Below, in pieces: positions 35,300-46,579 of a DNA stretch of 64,000 bases (position 1 is the stretch's first letter; each line of letters begins with the position of its first letter). The notes beneath the pieces are model-generated. The model saw nothing but the letters and a program-made list of their open reading frames with translations, searched no databases and had not been told where the DNA came from. Origin of the DNA: Effrenium voratum (taxonomy: Eukaryota > Sar > Dinophyceae > Suessiales > Symbiodiniaceae); assembly GCA_963377175.1 (NCBI GenBank), contig CAUJNA010002913.1, forward strand, positions 457,095 through 521,094. Reading direction: 5' to 3'. The position numbers and the translations under genes were made by a program.

Positions 35300-38200
35300 G
35301 CAACTCTTACATCCCGCAAGCACGAGAGTATTGCCAGTACCTCACATACCCATTTCTGAGGTACCCTTTTAGAAGCAGCCAGTCTTGGGTCAAATTCAGT
35401 TCTGTTGGAAAAAATAGGTCTGAGTGAAGCTTCGTGGGGTCCGGATCCTCAATTGCCTGTGAGCTCATGGCCCTGAAACCGAATCTGAGCGCCCAACACC
35501 CTCGGCCAGAAGACTACAGGCATGCAGGAGCAATCAAACGGCTCAAATTGCCGCAGTTTGATCAGGGGGAGTGCGGACTCGATCTTTTTGTACTCCCCTC
35601 AGTAGCCTAGCCGAAGGTGACTGCCTCCAAAAGCCATTGCTTTCTGGGTCTCATGCTTATCTGCAGTGAATTTCTCTGGGCAAGCCACTCCGGAATCCCG
35701 GCAGCTTCGATTTCATCGCTCGACTTACCGATTCGGACTCGCTCGTGAACAAGTTTGCCCAGAAATTCAGAATGCAAGGGGCATTGGTTTCGGTTCAGGG
35801 AATGATGGGCTTCCTGGTGGTTTTCCCCTTTGAAGCCACCAAAAAAGGGTGACTCAGAAAAAGCCACACCCAAACTACTTGATTCTCTTCTGGCTAAACA
35901 TGGACTTTAAGCACCCAACCCCGCAACCCATGGCCGGGCACCCAGCACCTTGGGGAGCGCGGAGCCAGATGCTTGCGCCTCACCGGAGCGAGACAGCCAC
36001 TGGTTGAAAATGCGTGTAACCTGCCCAGAGACTACGGGCAAAACGAATATGGCCCTCTTACAAAATCGGCTGGGTGGCTGGAAGGCGGAAAACGGGGGTG
36101 TTCACCTCAGACAAATTCTGATACCTGATGGTCTGCTCTATACACCAGAAAAATGCCGAGAGGGGACCGCAACTGACAGGCCCCAAACCTTCCATCCCTC
36201 CGTCAAATGCCCCAAACGCCTGAGATTTGCAGCTTCATAACTCTTGATAGCTGACAACCTGGCCTTGCCACCAAGCCAGCTTATTTGTACTCATATTGGT
36301 TCCGTGTTGCTTTGAGAGCTGACAGCTTGGTCTGCATGGAATCAACGTGTGATGCAGCAAAGCACTCGGTCGACGCTGACAGTCGCAGGTTTGCTTCTGT
36401 CGGCCAGGCCGCGCACTGGATTGCTCCGAGGTTCTTCCCATTTGCTTCAAGTTCCAGTGAAAAAGACATAAACCGGCCACTACACAGTTCCCCGCGAAGC
36501 CACCAGCAAAAACAACGACTCTCAACAAAATAGAAGAAGATTGTGTAATGATACTATTCCCATGACCGGGCGCAAAATCCTAGGACATCCGAGCAAGCTG
36601 ATCTTGTTTCTCTTGAACATGGCCTATGAATGGGGTCCCCGAATTTTGGAAGCACCTCATGACACGGTTGGCCGACCCAGTCTTACCGTCCCGCAACCGC
36701 GGCCAAGCCTGCAGCTGATCCCGTGCCTCAAATACTTTGGCTTAGATCGAGGCGTTGGGTATGACGCAACTACTTGTCGGCACGTGGTAAGTCAACTTGT
36801 CCGAATGTCAGTGTCCCAGTCAAAGTAACTTGCTTGAACCTGTAAACATATGTAGGATGATATCACTGCCATACGGGGGTCGTTTGCGCCCGTGAATCCA
36901 AGGGTAAATAGTGGCATCCGGCTCAAAGGATCCGGTCTTTGAACAGTTCACCACAAACCTGCAGCAAGCCAATGCGTGTCAATGCCAGCTTGCGCGAGAG
37001 AGCAGTTCATCTGAGACTTCACAAAATGGAAACACGTCAGTCCCATTCTGCCCAATGCGACCCCGGTACCCCGTTCACAAGGCATTGCAAAGCTTCAACA
37101 TGCTATGGTAGTGGGCCATTGTCTTGGAGCTTTTCCTGCCAGCTTTCAGAAAACGCGTACTTTACGTGTCTACATGCAAATAGGACGCTATCATGTCCCA
37201 GCACGACGCCTTTCTTCCCTTCGTACTCCTTAGCGGATTGTTCCAAAAGGGCAGCGCAAAGGGGCAAAACGTACACAAACCACAAAGAAAGACATGGGGA
37301 AATGGACATGTAGGAAGCAGGTGATGTCAAGCCCAGAGGCCCATGGACTGCCATAAAACTGATATTTACATTCAGTCCTTTCTTCCAATACAAAAAAGGG
37401 TCCCCAACTCCAAATGATCAACGCTACTGTACCAACCTCAACTCCAGTTGAATTAAGGAGCCCCCCTATCCTTGCTCGCTTGGGCCCGAAAAGTTGCATG
37501 TTACGAACTTGAGCTGCCCCCACGACTTGCTGATTGGGTGCCCCAAAACCAGCCAGGACCAATTGGGGGTGTGATTCATCGAATTACGCTCACGCAACTT
37601 GCATTGTGCAGGGGGGCTTTAGGAAATTGGGTGGACTTTAAATCATGTAAAGTATATGCCGCTAAGACAAGCAATTGCGAGTAAGAAGGGAAGCAGAATG
37701 CCATTACCTGACCCCAAAGCTCATGGTGCCTTTCACTGAGCGGTCTGGAAACCACGTATCGGTAGTGTCTTGCTCACTCCATCCCTTCACAACTCAAATG
37801 ATTCTGAAAACTAACCATTTGCTCATCCCATGGCTAATTCCCCCCCTTGAGTTGGCTGGGCCAGCCTTAGACCCCCAAAGAGTTACAAAAGCGGAAAGTG
37901 ACTCGGAGCCCCAAAAAGGCAGAAAGGCAAAGGATTCGTTGAGCCTGGCACTGGATGATGCCCTTTTGTTTTCTCAATCTGCCCGCATCCTACGGTGACA
38001 GCGTCAACTTTTCCCTGAACCTGCGCGCCTGCGGTCGCTGCAGGGCGTCCCACCGAGCGCCCTGGCCAGTTGGAGGCCAATCTAGTTGCATGGCCCAGAC
38101 AGGATACAAGTACGCGTTGGACTAGGGCGAGACAGCGGCTGGCAGTGAATAATTGAAGTAGGAAGTGAAGCCACTCTAAGTCGCCTTCCCGAAAGAAACA

Positions 38201-38650
38201 AGGGCACAAAAAGCAGGGTATACCACAGCAAGCGGTACAGGTCAGTTGAACCCAAAAGAACTCTGGGAGAGGCAAATGGTCCATCAGGCTTCAGGTTCCA
38301 TGGGAGCCCGACTTGGCATCCAAACTCCTTAGGTCTTTCCGACTTCACACAGGAAAGCTGGGTGGAGCAATGCCTCCGGCTTGTCACTCGCCGACAAAGA
38401 GTTGCAGGCGCAAGCCCCCAGGTGTTGCAGTCAGTTTTGTCGGACCAATTCATGCGTCCACATGCCGAGCAGGGGGAAACTTCAGCGTAAAGCTTGGTTA
38501 CCAGAGGTTCAAACCAGCAACCGAAAAATAAAGCCGACCCTCAGCTGCACTGCCGATATCAGGCTCTGGCTCATTGAAGCATCTATGCAGTGAATTGATG
38601 CTCGAGCAATGCGAGAAACACAACAAAGCGCGCGCATTCACAGCACTCCC
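35300..38650. other. No supportable gene
   Basis: One minus-strand open frame with an ATG (36281-36469, 62 codons) has protein-like composition, beginning MSFSLELEANGKN, but has no supporting splice context, and the other strand is equally open. Nothing else stands out. Confidence 0.4.
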
Positions 38651-38656
38651 ACTAAC

Positions 38657-40026
38657 TCAGTTTCTGAGGCAAGTCAGACCTCTGGTAAGGGTCTGGCTAT
38701 TGTGACAGACCATGCTCTGCGAACACAGAGCCAAAGTGGGCATGGGTCAAAGGTGAGAAGCCGACGCATAAACCATGTCATCCAAATCGTGTGCAAAATA
38801 TCACTTGGCCTCCAAGCAAAATAATCACCACAGTCAAACAAGCGCGGCAGTTGACAAGACACGGTTGCTGAACCATCGCCTCTGGGGAAGGTTCCAATAA
38901 TATCTATCTCTACAATTGTTTGAGAGACACTGTCACTGCACACTCCGGCCATTTCCTCGCAAGCTTTGAAGAGTTGTGCTGCAAAATGGTGCTGCATGTT
39001 CAAGTGACGAAACCAAGCACAATCTGCCAAAGGCTCTACCTGCAAACATGTCCAAGCAACCCATCCGGTCCAAAAGCTCGGCCTTGCGCTCGGCATCTCC
39101 CCACTCAACCAACATGCACGAGCCTGGGGGGCTGAAGGAGTAGTTCCCTGGCGGCTGGTGCCGATAATGCAATGAAAACAAATCGAACACTTCCGCTGGG
39201 GATGACAAGCCTGGTTTACACAAAGGCAAGATCAGCACAAGAGGAAAGGCATTGCCACATGGCAGATTTCCAGCGGACGTGGGAAGCAAACATGTCCGCG
39301 GCATTGGAAAGGTGACCCTTGCGCGGCTCTCTTCGGACAAACAGGATAAAGGTTCGCGGCTGTAAAGATCTTGCCCATTGGGTCCAATCTTTGTTTCAAC
39401 CTCCAAACACGCGGAAAAGTCTCTGCTCCTAAGTTGTGGTGGTTGTACTCTTGGCATGTGCTCACGGAGCGTCTGCGCGCCTGAGGAAGCAGCTGCCTGC
39501 CCCACGGCCTGGGCCATGCGTCACTTGGTGCTTCGACTGCATGCCAAAGCAAATCACATGGGAAACGGAGAATGGCCACGTGAATCATTCATGTGGCAGC
39601 TCGCGGACTTCTTTTGCCTTCAATATGTGTCAATCTCCGCATTTTGCAACTTGCCAGAACTGCCATGGTGAAACCATGAGAACATGCGTCCTAGCATCTC
39701 ACAGCCCGAGGTTTCACGGCAAAGTACACATCAGTGCGTCGCTGTTCGGTAGTATCTTACTGACATGTCTGGTGGCTCACTTGGCCTCACCACTTTCCCT
39801 TGCCCCAGCCACTCCAATCCTCCTTGCCAAAACCTTTGCCGCCCTTTCCCCAACCGCCGGCGCCCTTGGCCACCCCATTGCCCTTGCCGCCGCCCCAACC
39901 CCAGTCGCCGCCCCAGTCACCGCCCCAGTCTGCCATCGAAGCCATCATGGCAAACATCTGGGACATGTCGCCCCAGCCGCCGCCCTTGCCGCCCTTGCCA
40001 GGGTCACCGTGGCGGGCGTTGACCAT
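38657..40026 (-). CDS. Spliced gene: Gly/Trp/Lys-rich protein of unknown function
   Basis: Four minus-strand exons join in consistent phase: 40026-39791, 39131-39040, 38978-38914 and 38716-38657, 453 nt or about 150 residues. Exon 1 encodes a low-complexity segment with GKGGKGGGWGD and WGGDWGGDWGWGGGKG. Exon 2 encodes CPPGSCMLVEWGDAERKAE and LLDRMGCLDMF; exon 3 encodes AQLFKACEEMAGVCSDSVSQ; exon 4 reads SMVCHNSQT and runs to TGA. Acceptors are CTCCTTCAG, CATTTTGCAG and GTGTTCGCAG; donors are GTGAGG, GTAGAG and GTAGAG. A pyrimidine-rich AG lies two bases before the ATG, as expected for a spliced-leader acceptor, but exon 1 could also start at 40028 as an internal exon. The last exon is the least certain. 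Gly/Lys/Trp-rich stretches are common in dinoflagellate proteins, often with RNA-binding domains; none is visible here. Confidence 0.6.
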
Positions 40027-41856
40027 GCCTCGCAAAGCCAAGCAAAATGAATCGAGTGATCCAGCTCCCTTCAGCCTGGAGAGGGAAAATCGCTCAAAGC
40101 CATGCCATGCACGACTCTGACAGCTTCGAGTTCAACTGCCAAGCGGCGCTTGATCAGCACCTTGGAGTGAGATGCTGACACTTCCCAGTCAAAAGGCGTT
40201 TCTGTGCATCGTGACAGGTCACAACGCAGCTGGGGCATTTGCCAATACTCTTTCGCAAAACCACCAGCAATGCCTCCTTGAAAATTAATGAGGCATCCGT
40301 GTTCTCACTTGACATGAGCTGAACCTCTCCAAAATGAGATGTTTGCCCTGTCGGAAAGGATCTGACAGTAAATGTTTGCTTGGACGCGGCTGTGTGAAAC
40401 GCACATTAACATTCCTTGTCTAGAACCTTGCAGGCTTCACCTTCCAGACATGACCTTTCGTGAAGGCATGTGAAGGCCTGGATTTAACACACTTATCACT
40501 GGTTTCCTTTTCGGATGCTAAGCGATGATTGTCAGCTTCTTTGCTTGGCCCAAGAAAGCACCCGAGAGATTGGCGGAGCAAAGTTGAACCCATCACAAGG
40601 CACGGCATTCACGTCATTGGCGCCCTTCAGCGTGCCGACCTGCAGCTCGGGACGCAAGCGTCCGCGCATTTACAAAAAGATAAAGGTCAAGCGTGGTTCT
40701 GCATGTATTGCAGGTCCTGAAAGAATTAACACAATCCGGGAAAGCAGTTACATAATGTCTTCCATGTGAGCTCACGATCGGCATTGTACGCCTTGGCAAA
40801 TCTGTTTGCCCTTGTTCCCGGCAGATGCTGTTTTCCCGGTTTCTTTGCCGACCCGCTGGCAAGAAAGGAATAGATACCAAGACAAGTCGGGCAATGGTGA
40901 TATGAGGTGATATGACTTTGAGCAGCCCTCTCAGACTCCCGGGGCAGCCTCGACGAACATTCCGGCGTTCACGCGCTGGAATTCGGGGTAAGGAAACTTG
41001 AGTGGGGCCTGAACGAAAAGCCAACATGTACGACCCAGGCGGTGCCAAGATAGAATAGCAGCCTTAGATTAAAATCCAGAAAGTGATTCGGACCCAGAAG
41101 GATTTTTCATTTGCAAACACGTGGACGAGATTTCCAGTTGGTTTGCTCGGAGGGGTGGGCCAGGCAGGCGTCGAACCCTTCGAGTGGGAAGGTCCCCCAA
41201 GTAAACGTTCGTGATCAGAGTTTGACCTCGCACTGGCACTTGCCAAAGGCCTTGTTTGCAGAGCGCGAGAAGTGAGGTCATTTAGGAATATGTTCATCAC
41301 TCTTGCCCCCTACTCATGTTTCAATCCGCGGCCCCTTTCATATCTTGGTGTACCGTAAAATACAGTGCTCTTATGTGGAAGGGCCAACTGAATCCTTGTT
41401 TGATGTGGACACCTCCACGTCAGTGGTGCATGACCATCTTAAGCCCCAAGTGTTATGACTATGGCACATTTGAAGTCTTGAGACTCCCCTAATGTTGGGA
41501 CGCTGCTCTCCCCAACTAGGCTGCCCCGATGTAGGATACCTGATGGTAGCTGAAGGGTCGACATCAGCAAGAGGAATCATAGTTGTTCCTAGAAACTAGT
41601 TGGTCCCGCAACGGGCGTCCTTACAACAGCTTGATCAAGGCCTTGATGCAGTTGAACCATTCCCATTTACCTTCAATGACCCAACAATGAGTATGGCAAA
41701 GAAGTGCCACATCCAACACAACTTGAGGGACGAGCTGCTCTTTTCGCAACATGCAAGCCCCAAATGATCAAAGAGATCTAAAGGGTAGAGGTGCTTTCTT
41801 TTTCCCAGGGCTGGTTTTCCGCAGGGATGGCAACATCCCCAGCATCACCAGCCTCA

Positions 41857-41982
41857 CGGCTTTAGGGTTGCTTTAGGAATGTGGTTGGGTGGTTTGGGGC
41901 AGCGCTCCAAGACTAATCCTAAAAGAGACCAAAACTCACGCAACCACATTCCTAAAGTATTCCTAAAGCAACCCTAAAGCCG
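41857..41982. repeat. 126-bp hairpin element with 31-bp arms
   Basis: The left arm at 41857-41887 starts CGGCTTTAGGGTTGC and ends GGAATGTGGTTG; the right arm at 41941-41982 is its exact reverse complement except for an 11-bp insertion that duplicates CTTTAGGAATA-type sequence. The loop is about 53 bp. Apart from the insertion the arms are perfect, so the element is young. It lies 560 bp beyond the stop codon of the zinc-finger gene. It fits a foldback or MITE-type element. Confidence 0.8.
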
Positions 41983-42112
41983 CTCAACCAACAGCACACT
42001 CAACACAAATCAGCTCCAAGCCAGCCCCAAATCCACCCAAAGTCAACCCAAAACGCCCCAATCAGATCCAATAGGCAACCCCCGGGCCAAGTGAGGCTGG
42101 TGATGCCAGGGA

Positions 42113-42285
42113 ACCAACCAACCAACCAAACAACCAACCAACCAACCAACCAACCCACCCACCCACCCACCCACCCACCCACCCACCCACCCACCCACCC
42201 ACCCACCCACCCACCCACCCACCCACCCACCCACCCACCCACCCACCCACCCACCCACCCACCCACCCAGCCACCCCAGCCACCC
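42113..42285. repeat. (CCAA)n-(CCCA)n microsatellite
   Basis: A short CCAA run, then about 30 CCCA units, closing with CAGCCACCC variants. Confidence 0.97.
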
Positions 42286-42540
42286 AAGCCTAGTCAAGAA
42301 ACCGGGCCTAGGAAACAAACAACACCGGATCCGATCTAGAGTCAAAACTCAACAGTCCGTGCCATCAACCTGACCCGATGTTGAGGGCTCACCCCATGTG
42401 GCCCAAAACATCTCAGAATGGTGGCTCATCTCTATGCTGCACTCCGCCTTGGCAGGCCCAGTCCTGCCCCAAGTTTGAGCTTACCCTTGGCGAGGTAACC
42501 CTGGAATATACCTGTGCACATTAAAGGCCTTTGGGTGGGG

Positions 42541-45060
42541 TCAAGCCTTCATCACGAGGATCTGCTGGTCTCGCGGCAATCCTTTGAGCTGTTCCATGAC
42601 CTTGGCTGCGGTTCTCGAAAGCTCGGGGGGTCAGGAGCTGTCACTTCGCATTGGCAGACTTGGAGGCAGGAGGATACGTTCTCTGTCCAAATAGGAAGTC
42701 GGAAGACTACTTCACTTTTGGCGAACCTTTCGATTGCCGCTTCTGTGCGCCCTTTTTCTTCAGAATTTCTGTAAGGGTACTCTCTTGAATATCGGTGCCT
42801 TCCGGAAAACGGCTGTTCTATTAACAAGTTCAATCGCTATCAACTGTCAAACGCTCCAAAAGCATTTGGAACGTGGCACTTTCCGTGCCATCAGCCCAGG
42901 CTCTGCGCCAAGCTAACAAATACACATCCAAACAGCCCACGCAGATGCCTTGGCGTACACCGAAGTTTTCCAACATCCTTCGTCCTTCTTGTACAAAGCA
43001 AAGTTTAACAAGTGGAAGCTCTTCAACCTTGTTAGACTGGCAACCCTGCAATCTGAAGCTGTCAGGGAGGGACTTGTTGGTGCCTCTTTGATGCCTCACA
43101 CTCCTTCCTCCCTCCTTCCCTGTTCTCCCCCCACCCATACCCCCCACCCGCCCCCCGTCCCTGCCCCTCCCCCCCATCCCCTTGCCGCCAAACGGCGCGC
43201 TCCTCCACGTTGTAACCTGTCAAGAAGTTCTCGATGGGCAGCTCCGACAAGGGCACCCCCTGTGCCGCCGGCGTGCCGCATTTCCTGCGCCAACATCGGT
43301 CGAGAAAACTCGGAGCAACAGGCTGCGTTTTAGGACCCCGGGAGAAAATCGGACAAAGAGGGGCGCAAACACTCCAAAAAAGGGACAGCTCGACTCCACA
43401 ACACAAAAACACAAAAACCGCGCGCAACTGGCTTGCCTTACAGTGTCCAAATAAAGTCCGTGCTCTCTGCTTTTCTTGTGAATGGTTTCGAATGCACATT
43501 TGCATCCACTGCCTCTGCCACGTGCAAATCCACACAACGCCCGGCCCGCCTGCACATCTCATTTCTGGAGAAGTTGTGCTCCGAGCATTGCAAGCAGAAC
43601 CATTCTTCCTGCTTTCCTGAGTCGCCACTCGGACTTTGTGTCTCGCAGCTCTCCCGCTCCAAAAGATTGCAAGGAAGCCCCCTGGTTCTCTTCATCTCTG
43701 GCAGGAGAAACGGATTCGCGGACTGATGAGATGGGCCTTGGTGAAGTACCGATGGGAGGACGCGAGTGGCTCATGGTGGCTCATGGTGGCATGTAATTCG
43801 GAGAAAGGAATCTCAGCGAGGTGGCCACTGCTTGGCATAGGCCGGCTTTCCTGACTTCAGGGGTCTGCGGCAATGCCACAGATGTCTTGACTCTGGCACT
43901 GGTATGGTGCTGAAAAGCAGCTGTCTCTTTTAGCCCTTGGTCAAGGACCAGGTTCTGATCCAGCACTCACAGGTTTCTCCGTCTGGCTCCATGTGTGTCC
44001 ATGACTTTGAGAGGAAACTGAAACTGCCTCAAGTGGCAGCACATTTGACCAGAATTCCGGGGAACTGCGTCCCTGTTGCCGGCGTTTGTGTCACGTTTCG
44101 GCGCTGGATCTTACTTGTGCGTAATGGCATTTGCGGACGGTGGGCACTCACGAATAGGCCCATATCCTGGATGTCTGCACAATGGTATGCACAATGATGT
44201 GGCTTCAACAAGCTGCACAATGGAATGGTGTTGCTCCTTTCGATTCGAATTCTCTTGGCGAGCAAATTCAAAGTAATTCATACAACTCATATAACTAGCT
44301 TGATGGCTCTGCGCTCAACGAAACCCAGGTTCAGGTCAGGGACTCCAAATATGGAAATGGGTTGAAGATCCCAAGCTCTCGACGGAGAAGCGCCAAAAAC
44401 CATTGACTGTTGGTTCTACCAACACAGTTATGATGATTTCAATGGGCTTTACTACAATCCCTACTAAGTCAGATGCGGCTCAATTGAAGGATCCTTGCAC
44501 TCATCGGGCCATCGGAAGGTCCAGGCAAGACAAACTGCAGGGCTTTCAAAAAATTGCAGTGTTTGCAGCACTTGGCTTTGTCTTGTCACCCCTAAACCCA
44601 TCCCTTCGAGACCGTGGCATGAGCGCGGCCAAAATGCTGCAAGTAAATAAGCACGGAAAACGTCTTTAGAATAAGCGCGGAGAAGCCAGGTCACTAGCTG
44701 CAGAAAAAAAAAGACGGCAAAAACCACGGGAAGACTACTGGAGGACGGGAAGAGAACGGAAAACTGCAGAAAGTCTACGGGAAGAGGACGGGAAGACTTC
44801 GGGCACGACCGGTTATGGCGCGCAGGTCTTCCCAAAAGCTTCCCACAAGGGCTTCCAGAAGCTTTTCCGGAAACCGTGCTCCGATCTTATCCACGCTTAT
44901 CAACGATAAACCGTTCATGAATAATTAGTCTCCATCCCTTCCCGCCTCGCTTTCCATCCATTCCTTTCCACTTTTTCCACTTCCACAGCCGATGCCATTG
45001 CTTGCCCGAGATTCGGGGGCCTGGCGTCCTGGACCGGTCTCGGGCGCCGAAGTCTGCCAT
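42541..45060 (-). CDS. Spliced gene: RanBP2-type zinc-finger protein, 141 aa
   Basis: Six minus-strand exons: 45060-45006 (ATG), 43616-43550, 43284-43186, 43058-42961, 42768-42727 and 42605-42541 (TGA). They sum to 426 nt, and every junction keeps phase. Introns 1-3 begin with GC (GCAAGC, GCGGGC, GCAAGG) and introns 4-5 with GT (GTGTAC, GTTCGC); all end in AG. Residues 1-18 form an Arg/Ser/Pro-containing tail (RDRSRTPGPR). Residues 24-43 match W-x-C-x2-C-x3-N-x6-C-x2-C with Trp24, Cys26, Cys29, Asn33, Cys40 and Cys43, the RanBP2 zinc finger, a family that binds single-stranded RNA or ubiquitin. Intron 2 cuts the finger between Cys40 and Cys43. A middle segment (LPIENFLTGYNVEERAVW) precedes a basic patch (LKKKGAQKRQSK) and the C-terminus KGLPRDQQILVMKA. 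A nuclear RNA-related role is inferred from the finger and the basic, Arg/Ser character. Confidence 0.8.
44690..44890. repeat. Dispersed GGGAAGAC/CTTCCC word cluster, intronic
   Basis: ACGGGAAGA and GGAAGAC-type words recur five to six times at 44725-44795, then their reverse complement (GTCTTCCC, GCTTCCC, GGGCTTCC) four times at 44826-44870, giving a loosely palindromic layout. GCACGGAAAACG and its complement-like CCGGAAACCGTGC flank it. The cluster lies entirely within intron 1 of the zinc-finger gene. Confidence 0.6.
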
Positions 45061-45069
45061 CGATTAGCT

Positions 45070-46220
45070 CCGTGTGACGGACCCGTGGGGAAGGCTACGA
45101 CTGAGACCCAAGGCGGCGAGGAACTGGTCGGCGGACTGGGCAAAAGGATCCAAGAAAAAGCCTCGCAGATGTGCGTCTGTTCCTGGGGCTCCCCCAATGT
45201 CTCTATGTCTCTTGAGACAAACATAGCACAGCTGAACAGAACGGCAACCAAGAAGCTTGGTGGCAACATCAAGGGATCGAATCACACAAGCTGTACAATC
45301 CAGTTTAGAGGCTCGGGAAAAGATCCCAAGGAAGAAATCCGTTCACAAGCCCAGCAGAAAGCTGCATAAGACTTGGGCAATAAGGCTCCTCCAACCCCCA
45401 CCTCCGTATATGTTGCAACCTCGCAGAGGCATTCAGGGATGCTCATCAAAAGCTGAGGGCCAGGGCGGCGGCCGCTGCCACCACCTGATTCCCGACGCTC
45501 CCCGGTGCCGCTGGGCTGTCGCTCCGGGCTCGTCTTTCGCCAGGCTACCCCTGGATTTGCTTGCTGTCCAGGAAACCACAGGTCACAGTTTTGGGAGCAT
45601 CTTGACCTCTTCGGGTACCAATAAAAAACCGCCTGGAAGCTCTGAGCGACTCATGATCAAAAGCTGGGGAATGAATCGGGGGTCAATGAGGCGCAGCAGG
45701 GCCTGCGTGCACACCGCCGCTAGTCGCTGCTTGTGCGTCTATGTACTTTTTCAATCAGGCACTCGTTGGTTAGGGGCCTCAAGCTTTGCCGTATACCACT
45801 GCCCACACCAAACGGCCACCCATCCAGTCTGTCCTTCCAGACATGCAGCAGCTGGTGAAAAAGGGTGCTGGCCGGTGATTGAAAAGAACCCCAGGTCAGG
45901 CTTCTCGAACTTAAGAGAATACATTAGCCCTTTCCCGCTCCAACAAACAGGTTGCGACCCGTTAGGAATCAACACGGGTTCACAAATAGTTTGCGGTGTA
46001 AGCCTCCAGGGAGCCATGGAGGGCCTAGGACAGGGCTCGGGAGAAAATGGAGGTCCCTTTGAACCCTTTTCAACTACGCGAAACCAAACGGAAAGCCAAC
46101 TTCTTGGGTCCAAAGCGCATAGCCAGTTTCTCTGGGCGCCCACGCGGATGCGGGCACCTCCCGGGGCACTGGCTTCGCCTTCTCCGTGCTGCCCCGGGGG
46201 CCAGTGGCCTCACGCGCAAA
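45070..46220. other. 5' side of the zinc-finger gene; otherwise no supportable gene
   Basis: A + strand frame stays open for 324 codons (45257-46231), but it has biased, non-domain composition and no splice or start context, and the minus strand is partly open as well. A minus-strand stretch at 45080-45150 (FAQSADQFLAALGLSRSLP) looks mildly protein-like and might be a 5' untranslated or coding exon upstream. Not resolved. Confidence 0.4.
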
Positions 46221-46224
46221 AGGC

Positions 46225-46575
46225 AAGGTGAGGGTTGGGTTGGGTTGGGTTTGGTGGATAGAGGGAGGGAGGAGGGAGGAATGGATGTAGGAATTGTTGG
46301 ATGGACGACGGACGACGGACGGATGGATGGATGGATGGATGGATGGGTGGGTGGGTGGATGGCTGGATGACTGGATCGCTGGATGGCTAGATGGCTGGTT
46401 GGTTCACTGGTTGGTTGGTTGGTTGCTTCGTTCGTTCTTTGGATGGTTGGAATGGTGGGATGGTTTGATGGCTGGCTGGATCGATGGTTTGCTGATTCGC
46501 TGGTTCGCGGGTTGGCTGGCTGGTTGGTTGGTTGGTCGGTCGGTCGGTGGTTGGTTCGTTCATTGGACGGTTGGA
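46225..46575. repeat. GGTT, GGAT, GGCT and TTGG degenerate microsatellites
   Basis: GGGTT repeats at 46230-46250, GGAT/GGAC units at 46300-46390, then GGTT/TTCG/GGCT units to about 46575. A composite, ageing tetranucleotide array. Confidence 0.9.
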
Positions 46576-46579
46576 CGGA

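Noticed and set aside
42950..43333. + strand frame encoding YTEVFQHPSSFLYKAKFNKW
   Set aside because: Protein-like at first sight, but it is antisense to exon 42961-43058 of the phased minus-strand gene and lacks its own partner exons.
43062..43628. Single 188-codon frame over the zinc-finger gene
   Set aside because: It merges two exons with intron sequence and gives the wrong Cys spacing; the spliced reading restores a canonical finger.
45257..46231. 324-codon + strand frame
   Set aside because: No homologous motif, odd composition, no splice context, and the opposite strand carries the upstream side of the zinc-finger gene.
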